In this document: positions 32,208 to 36,848 of the stretch, one piece after another
Position numbering within the stretch: the first letter of the stretch is position 1
Layout of the letters: every line of letters begins with the position of its first letter
Origin: Thermoanaerobaculia bacterium
GTDB lineage: Bacteria; Acidobacteriota; Thermoanaerobaculia; UBA5066; DATFVB01
Direction of reading: 5' to 3'
Length of the DNA: 36,848 nt
NCBI GenBank assembly: GCA_035260525.1
Contig: DATFVB010000272.1
Coordinates: 1 to 36,848, forward strand
Translations under genes and position numbers: made by a program
Notes under the pieces: generated by a model
Databases searched by the model: none
Told to the model about the DNA's origin: nothing
What the model saw: only the letters and a program-made list of their open reading frames with translations

Positions 32208-34477
32208 GAAAAATCGGCAAGCAGGAAGCTCTCGACTACCACTCGCGGGGGCGCAAGGGAAAGATCGAGGTCGTCGCGACGAAACCGTGCCGGACGCAGG
32301 AGGACCTCTCCGTCGCGTACACGCCCGGCGTCGCGGAGCCATGCCTCGAGATCCAGCAGGACCCGCTGAAGGCCTACGAGTACACCGCGAAGGGGAACCT
32401 CGTCGCGGTCGTCTCCAACGGGACGGCCGTTCTCGGGCTCGGCAACATCGGCCCGCTCGCGGGAAAGCCGGTGATGGAGGGGAAGGGGATCCTCTTCAAG
32501 CGGTTCGCCGACATCGACGTCTTCGACATCGAGCTCGACGCTCCGGGAATCGACGACGTCGTCGACACGGTCCGGCGCATCGCGCCGACCTTCGGCGGGA
32601 TCAACCTCGAAGACATCAAGTCTCCCGAGTGCTTCGAAATCGAGGAGCGGCTCAAGGCGGTCCTCGACATCCCCGTCTTCCACGACGATCAGCACGGCAC
32701 GGCGATCATCTCCGCGGCCGCCTTCCTGAACGCGCTCGAGATCGCCGGCAAGAAGATCGGCGAGGTGAAGGTCGTTTTCGCGGGGGCCGGCGCGGCGGCG
32801 ATCGCCTGCGCGAACCTGTACGTGTCCTACGGCGTCAAGCGCGAGAACCTCCGCCTCTGCGACCGCAACGGGGTCATCTACAAGGGGCGGCGCGAAGGAA
32901 TGAACCCCTACAAGGAGAAATTCGCCGTCGAGACCGACGAGCGGACGCTCGCCGAGGCGCTGCGCGGCGCGGACGCGTTCATCGGGGTCTCGTCGAAGGG
33001 CATCGTGAGCGGCGACATGCTGCGGCCGATGCGCGAGAGCCCGATCGTCTTCGCGATGGCGAACCCCGATCCCGAGATCACGCCGGAAGAGGCGATGATG
33101 GCCCGCCCCGACGTGATCATGGCGACCGGACGCAGCGACTACCCGAACCAGGTCAACAACGTGCTCGGCTTCCCGTACATCTTCCGCGGCGCTCTCGACG
33201 TGCGCGCGCGGGAGATCAACGAGCCGATGAAACGGGCGGCTTCGGAGGCTCTCGCGGCGCTCGCGAAGGAGGACGTCCCCGATTCCGTGCTGAAGGCCTA
33301 CAACCTTCCGACGATGCGGTTCGGGCGCGAGTACCTGATCCCGAAGCCGTTCGACTACCGGGTGCTCTTCTGGGTCGCGCCGGCCGTCGCGAAGGCGGCG
33401 ATGGATTCCGGGGTCGCGCGCGTGCCGATCGACCTGGAGGCGTATCGGCGCCGGCTCGAAGTGCTCCTGTCGAGGACGCGCGAGGTGATGCGGACGGTGC
33501 GGGAGAAGGCGCGCTCCAACCCGAAGCGGATCGTCTTCCCCGAGGGGGAGCACCCGAAGATCCTGCGCGCGGCGAAGATACTCGCCGAGAGCGGGATCTG
33601 CCGCCCCGTCCTGATCGCGCGCCCCGAGCAGGTGGCCGGGAAGCTCAAGGAGTTTTCGATCCCGGCGGGCAAGATCGAGTTCGTCGACATCCCCCGGTTC
33701 CCGCGGCTCGACGAGTACGCCGACCGGCTCGCCACACTCCGGCAGCGCCGCGGCGTCACCCGGGAGGACGCCCGGCAGAAGGTCCTCCACCGCAACGTGT
33801 TCGGCGCGCTGATGGTCGAGATGGGGGAGGCCGACGGGCTGATCTCGGGGCTCACGATGACGTACTCGGAGACGATCCGGCCGGCCCTCCAGATCGTCGG
33901 GATCGAGCCGGGCGTTCGGAGAGTGAGCGGCCTCTACATCCTGATCCTGAAGGACCGCATCTTCCTCTTCGCCGACACGACGGTGAACATCGACCCCTCG
34001 GCGGAGGACCTCGCCGAGATCGCGCTGTTGTCGGCCTCCACCGCCGAACGGTTCGGCTTCGAGCCGCGCGTCGCGATGATCTCCTTCTCGAATTTCGGGT
34101 CGAACCGCCACCCGAAGGCGGACCGGGTCCGCGACGCCGTCGCGCTCGTCCGGCAGCGCCGCCCCGACCTTCCGATCGACGGCGAGATGCAGGCCGACAC
34201 GGCGGTTCTCCCCGACCTCCTCGAGAACGACTTTCCGTTCGCGACCGTGCGGCGTCCCAACGTCCTGATCTTTCCCGACCTCGAGTCCGCGAACTCCGCC
34301 TACAAGCTCGTCTGGCGGCTCGCCAACGCGGAGGCGATCGGGCCGGTGCTGATGGGGATGAACAAGCCCGTCCACGTCCTGCAGCGGGGCGTCGACGTCA
34401 CCGACATCGTCAACATGGCGGCGATCGCGGTCGTCGACGCGCAGCGCAACGAGGAGCGTCAGGGCCGCCTGTTGTGA
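32204..34477 (+). CDS. maeB: NADP-type malic enzyme fused to a phosphotransacetylase domain
   Basis: A 757-residue MaeB-type multidomain protein. The N-terminal malic enzyme part (1-425) oxidatively decarboxylates malate to pyruvate: [49 protein letters not shown] and Rossmann [12 protein letters not shown]. The C-terminal part (about 440-757) is PTA-like: [52 protein letters not shown] and [18 protein letters not shown]. In studied MaeB proteins this domain mainly gives acetyl-CoA regulation rather than PTA activity. The ATG overlaps the proS stop; its stop overlaps the lipoprotein gene (GTGA). Confidence 0.96.
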   Translation: MRKIGKQEALDYHSRGRKGKIEVVATKPCRTQEDLSVAYTPGVAEPCLEIQQDPLKAYEYTAKGNLVAVVSNGTAVLGLGNIGPLAGKPVMEGKGILFKRFADIDVFDIELDAPGIDDVVDTVRRIAPTFGGINLEDIKSPECFEIEERLKAVLDIPVFHDDQHGTAIISAAAFLNALEIAGKKIGEVKVVFAGAGAAAIACANLYVSYGVKRENLRLCDRNGVIYKGRREGMNPYKEKFAVETDERTLAEALRGADAFIGVSSKGIVSGDMLRPMRESPIVFAMANPDPEITPEEAMMARPDVIMATGRSDYPNQVNNVLGFPYIFRGALDVRAREINEPMKRAASEALAALAKEDVPDSVLKAYNLPTMRFGREYLIPKPFDYRVLFWVAPAVAKAAMDSGVARVPIDLEAYRRRLEVLLSRTREVMRTVREKARSNPKRIVFPEGEHPKILRAAKILAESGICRPVLIARPEQVAGKLKEFSIPAGKIEFVDIPRFPRLDEYADRLATLRQRRGVTREDARQKVLHRNVFGALMVEMGEADGLISGLTMTYSETIRPALQIVGIEPGVRRVSGLYILILKDRIFLFADTTVNIDPSAEDLAEIALLSASTAERFGFEPRVAMISFSNFGSNRHPKADRVRDAVALVRQRRPDLPIDGEMQADTAVLPDLLENDFPFATVRRPNVLIFPDLESANSAYKLVWRLANAEAIGPVLMGMNKPVHVLQRGVDVTDIVNMAAIAVVDAQRNEERQGRLL

Positions 34478-34929
34478 GGCGCCGGCGGGCGGCGCCGCTC
34501 CTCCTCCTCTTGGCGGCCGTCGCCGCCTCGGCCGGCTGCGTGACGTTCCGCAAGCCGGCGATCGTCTTCGAAGGAGTCGCGGTCTCCGAGATCACCCGGG
34601 ACCAGGCCTCGCTCGACGTCGAGCTCGGCGTCACGAACCCGAACGGGTACCGGCTCGGCGTCCGGCAGCTCACGTACCGGCTGTCGATCGACGGGGCCGA
34701 CGCCGGACAGGGATCGATCGACGCCGCGGTCTCGATCCCGCCGCACGGGAGGGCGACCGTGAAGCTGCCGTTGACGCTCGCGTTCGCGCCGCTGAAGACG
34801 CGCGCGCTCGACCTCGCGCTCTCCGGCGGGATCGGCTACGCCGTCGAGGGGGAGATCGTCTTCACGACGCCGCTCGGCGCGGTTCGGCGTCCGTACCGCC
34901 ATGAGGACCGGCTGAGCCTGTTCCGCTGA
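34474..34929 (+). CDS. LEA14/WHy-domain-like lipoprotein
   Basis: A 151-residue putative lipoprotein with basic start (RRRRAAP), hydrophobic stretch and lipobox ASAGC (Cys at about residue 22). The mature part has the LEA14/WHy pattern: EITRDQASLDVELGVTNPNGYRLGVRQLTYRLSIDG, then SIPPHGRATVKLPLTLAF. Bacterial members are small periplasmic beta-sandwich proteins linked to stress tolerance, without known enzymatic activity. GTG start overlaps the maeB stop, so it ends the proS-maeB operon. Its last 68 bases overlap the 3' end of the NRPS-like gene on the other strand. Confidence 0.85.
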   Translation: MRRRRAAPLLLLLAAVAASAGCVTFRKPAIVFEGVAVSEITRDQASLDVELGVTNPNGYRLGVRQLTYRLSIDGADAGQGSIDAAVSIPPHGRATVKLPLTLAFAPLKTRALDLALSGGIGYAVEGEIVFTTPLGAVRRPYRHEDRLSLFR

Positions 34930-36848
34930 ACGGATCCGCGAAGAGCTCGCCGAGCACGCGGGCGATCTCCGCGGCGCCCTCGCCTTCGATCAGCGTGTCG
35001 TGGGTTCCCGGCACGACGTGGGTGCGCAGCCGGACGCCCGGGATCGCGCGCCACCCGTTGTCGGGATCGTCGTGCAGCCGTCCGGCGCGCTCGACCTGGT
35101 CGCGAGCGCGAAAAAGAACGACCGGCACGGGCAGGGTCTCGGGCGCGTACGCGCGAAGCGCCCGTCCCAGCGGGGCGGGACGGAGCCGGCGGCCGATGCG
35201 CCGCCGCACCGCCGCCGCGCGCTCCTTCCACGAAAGCCGGAGGAACCGTCTCCAGATCCCCGCCGCGCGAAGGACCGGCGGCGCCGGAGGGGGATAGCCG
35301 GGGGCGAACGTGTCGAGGAGCACGAGGAGGTCGACGGCTTCCCCCGCCGCCGCGAGCCGACGGGCCATTTCCCATGCGACGGTCCCTCCGAAGGAGTGTC
35401 CGCCGAGACGATACGGGCCGCGCGGCTGGACGAGCCGCAGCGCGGGGAGGAAGCGGTCCGCCCACGCTCCGATCGACTCGGGCATCGGCTCGCCCGTCTC
35501 GGTCAGGACGTGGAAGGCGTAGAAAGGCTGGTCGTCGCCGAGCAGGCGCGCGATCGTCCGGAAGTTGAACCCGGGGCCGTTTCCTCCCGGAACGCAGAAG
35601 AACGGGGGCCGCGACCCGGCGGCGCGCAAGGCGACGATCGGAGAGACGGGCGATGCGCCGGGCGCCGCCGGCTCGCGGAGCAGCCTCGCGAGCGACTCGA
35701 TCGTCGGCGCGTCGAGCAGCACCGGGAGCGGGAGCCTCCTGCCGAAGCGGCGTTCGACGGCCGCGAGCATCTCTGCGGCGATCAACGAATGGCCTCCGAG
35801 GTCGAAGAAGTCGTCCCGCGTCCCCTCGACGGGTCCGGGCAGGAGCAGGCGCCAGATCTCGAGGAGCTCGCGCTCGACCTCGTCGGCGGGCGGGACGGCG
35901 GGAGCCCGTCCAAACCCGCCGGGGGACGGCGCCGGAAGCGCGCGCCGATCGATCTTCCCGGTTCGCGTGCGGGGAAGGTCGGCGAGCACGACGACGGCCT
36001 GCGGGACGAACGGGGCCGGGAGACGGCGGCGGAGGATCTCGCGGAGGGCATCGCGGGCCGGGATCGCCGCCGGATCCCCTTCGAGATAGGCGACGAGCGT
36101 GTTTTCGCCGGATGTGTCGGGGAACGCGGCGGCGGCCGTGTCCGTCACTCCAGGCAGGCAGGCGAGCGCCGCTTCGACCTCGCCGAGATGGACGCGGACG
36201 CCGCGGATCTTGACCTGGAAGTCCTTCCGTCCCACGTGCTCGACGATGCCGTCCGTCCGGATCCGCCCGAGATCGCCGGTCCGGTAGGCGCGCCCGCCGC
36301 CGGGATCGGTCTGGAAACGCGCCGCCGTCAGCTCCGGGTCCCGCCAGTATCCGTCGGCCATCCACTCGCGGCGGATCACGATCTCCCCGACCTCGCCGGC
36401 GGGGAGCGGCCGGCCCTCGTCGTCCCGGATCTCGACGAGGACGCCGGGGCAGGGCGGTCCCACCGGGATCGCGCCCTCGGCCGGATCGGCGTCGCGCGGG
36501 ACGAGGTTCGAGCAGACCGTGCCGGCCTCGGTGAGCGCGAGATTGACCCGCAGGCGGGCCGCGCCGGGAAAATGCGTCCTCCAGAGCTCGAAATCCCGAC
36601 GCAGAACGGCGTCGCCGGAGAGGCGGACGAGCCGGACGCCCGGGAACCGGGCCTCCGGTCCGGCCGTCGCCAGGAAACGGCGGAAGACGCTCGGGACGGA
36701 GTGATAGACGGTGACGCCTTCCTCGACGATCGCGCGCGCGAGCGCGGCGAGGCCCTCGGTCTCCACCGGGAAATGCACGACCGCTGCGCCGGCGAGGAGC
36801 GCCTGGTGGATGTTCGCGAGCCCGCCGCCGAAGGTCGTGGATCCCGTC
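34862..36848 (-). CDS. NRPS-like protein: adenylation (partial), carrier and thioesterase domains (5' end outside window)
   Basis: The frame is open to the window edge; about 661 C-terminal residues are visible. The adenylation domain enters at its core (TGSTTFGGGLANIHQALLAG) and continues with LTEAGTVCSNLV, YRTGDLGRIRTDG, VKIRGVRVHLGEVE and the final lysine motif RTRTGKIDRRALP. A carrier domain follows with the phosphopantetheine serine in DDFFDLGGHSLIAAEML, then a type I thioesterase with GGHSFGGTVAWEMA and a late His in GTHDTLIEGEG. Such modules activate an acyl or amino acid and release it by hydrolysis or cyclisation. The substrate code cannot be read reliably here, and whether a condensation domain lies upstream is unknown. 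Confidence 0.92.
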   Translation of the reverse strand, partial: TGSTTFGGGLANIHQALLAGAAVVHFPVETEGLAALARAIVEEGVTVYHSVPSVFRRFLATAGPEARFPGVRLVRLSGDAVLRRDFELWRTHFPGAARLRVNLALTEAGTVCSNLVPRDADPAEGAIPVGPPCPGVLVEIRDDEGRPLPAGEVGEIVIRREWMADGYWRDPELTAARFQTDPGGGRAYRTGDLGRIRTDGIVEHVGRKDFQVKIRGVRVHLGEVEAALACLPGVTDTAAAAFPDTSGENTLVAYLEGDPAAIPARDALREILRRRLPAPFVPQAVVVLADLPRTRTGKIDRRALPAPSPGGFGRAPAVPPADEVERELLEIWRLLLPGPVEGTRDDFFDLGGHSLIAAEMLAAVERRFGRRLPLPVLLDAPTIESLARLLREPAAPGASPVSPIVALRAAGSRPPFFCVPGGNGPGFNFRTIARLLGDDQPFYAFHVLTETGEPMPESIGAWADRFLPALRLVQPRGPYRLGGHSFGGTVAWEMARRLAAAGEAVDLLVLLDTFAPGYPPPAPPVLRAAGIWRRFLRLSWKERAAAVRRRIGRRLRPAPLGRALRAYAPETLPVPVVLFRARDQVERAGRLHDDPDNGWRAIPGVRLRTHVVPGTHDTLIEGEGAAEIARVLGELFADPFSGTGSAGPHGGTDAEPRRAAS

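Noticed and set aside
31964-34375. An 803-codon minus-strand open frame opposite maeB
   Set aside because: Antisense to a complete, conserved enzyme; no recognisable motif.

Overview
The window is very GC-rich (by eye close to 70 percent, not computed), densely packed and bacterial. It encodes a TolC-family outer-membrane channel, a BamA/Omp85-like barrel and several lipoproteins, so the cell has two membranes. GC bias, the TPR protein styles, a sedolisin protease, pyrR-pyrB-pyrC and a fused malic enzyme-phosphotransacetylase suggest an Acidobacteriota-like lineage (Thermoanaerobaculia or a relative). That placement is inference. I see no rRNA, tRNA, CRISPR array, integrase or transposase; this looks like chromosome, with the novelty mainly in intergenic DNA and gene starts.

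Layout. 1-2442: end of a TPR protein coupled to two OppD/OppF-type ABC ATPases. 2472-6132: TolC-like channel, HlyD-like adaptor and MacB-type ATPase, with no permease next to them. 6184-8124: secreted sedolisin. 8072-9121 (minus): queA. 9269-14082: pyrR-pyrB-pyrC, a single-domain response regulator and a secreted GH113-like protein, joined by four-base overlaps, with an attenuator-like hairpin in the leader. 14083-15138 (minus): Asp-box repeat protein. 15277-18418: small helical protein, inositol monophosphatase, tandem universal stress protein, Memo-family protein. 18670-21975: Ig-like lipoprotein, Omp85-like barrel and purine nucleoside phosphorylase. 22141-23271: orphan DndB-like DGQHR protein behind an AT-rich promoter with an inverted repeat. 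23626-24984 (minus): glutamate dehydrogenase. 25082-27071: ECF sigma factor, zinc-finger anti-sigma candidate and a beta-repeat membrane protein. 27411-30326: 3-hydroxybutyryl-CoA dehydrogenase and a zinc-ribbon/TPR protein. 30492-34929: proS, fused maeB and an LEA14-like lipoprotein. 34862-36848 (minus): the end of an NRPS-like adenylation-carrier-thioesterase protein.

Three structural signals stand out. First, a dispersed intergenic repeat family: four gaps carry the same CGTAC-N7-GTACG hairpin inside longer arms, and a fifth gap shares four exact 14-16 base modules with one of them, in the same order. One copy appears to hold an extra segment of about 105 bp and another holds a two-headed REP-like palindrome. 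Second, eight first genes of transcription units have a TANNNT box 6-8 bases before the start codon, as expected for leaderless mRNAs; this also explains the odd queA start. Third, ten gene junctions are NTGA stop-start overlaps and four convergent pairs overlap or abut, so most regulation must lie in the few gaps.
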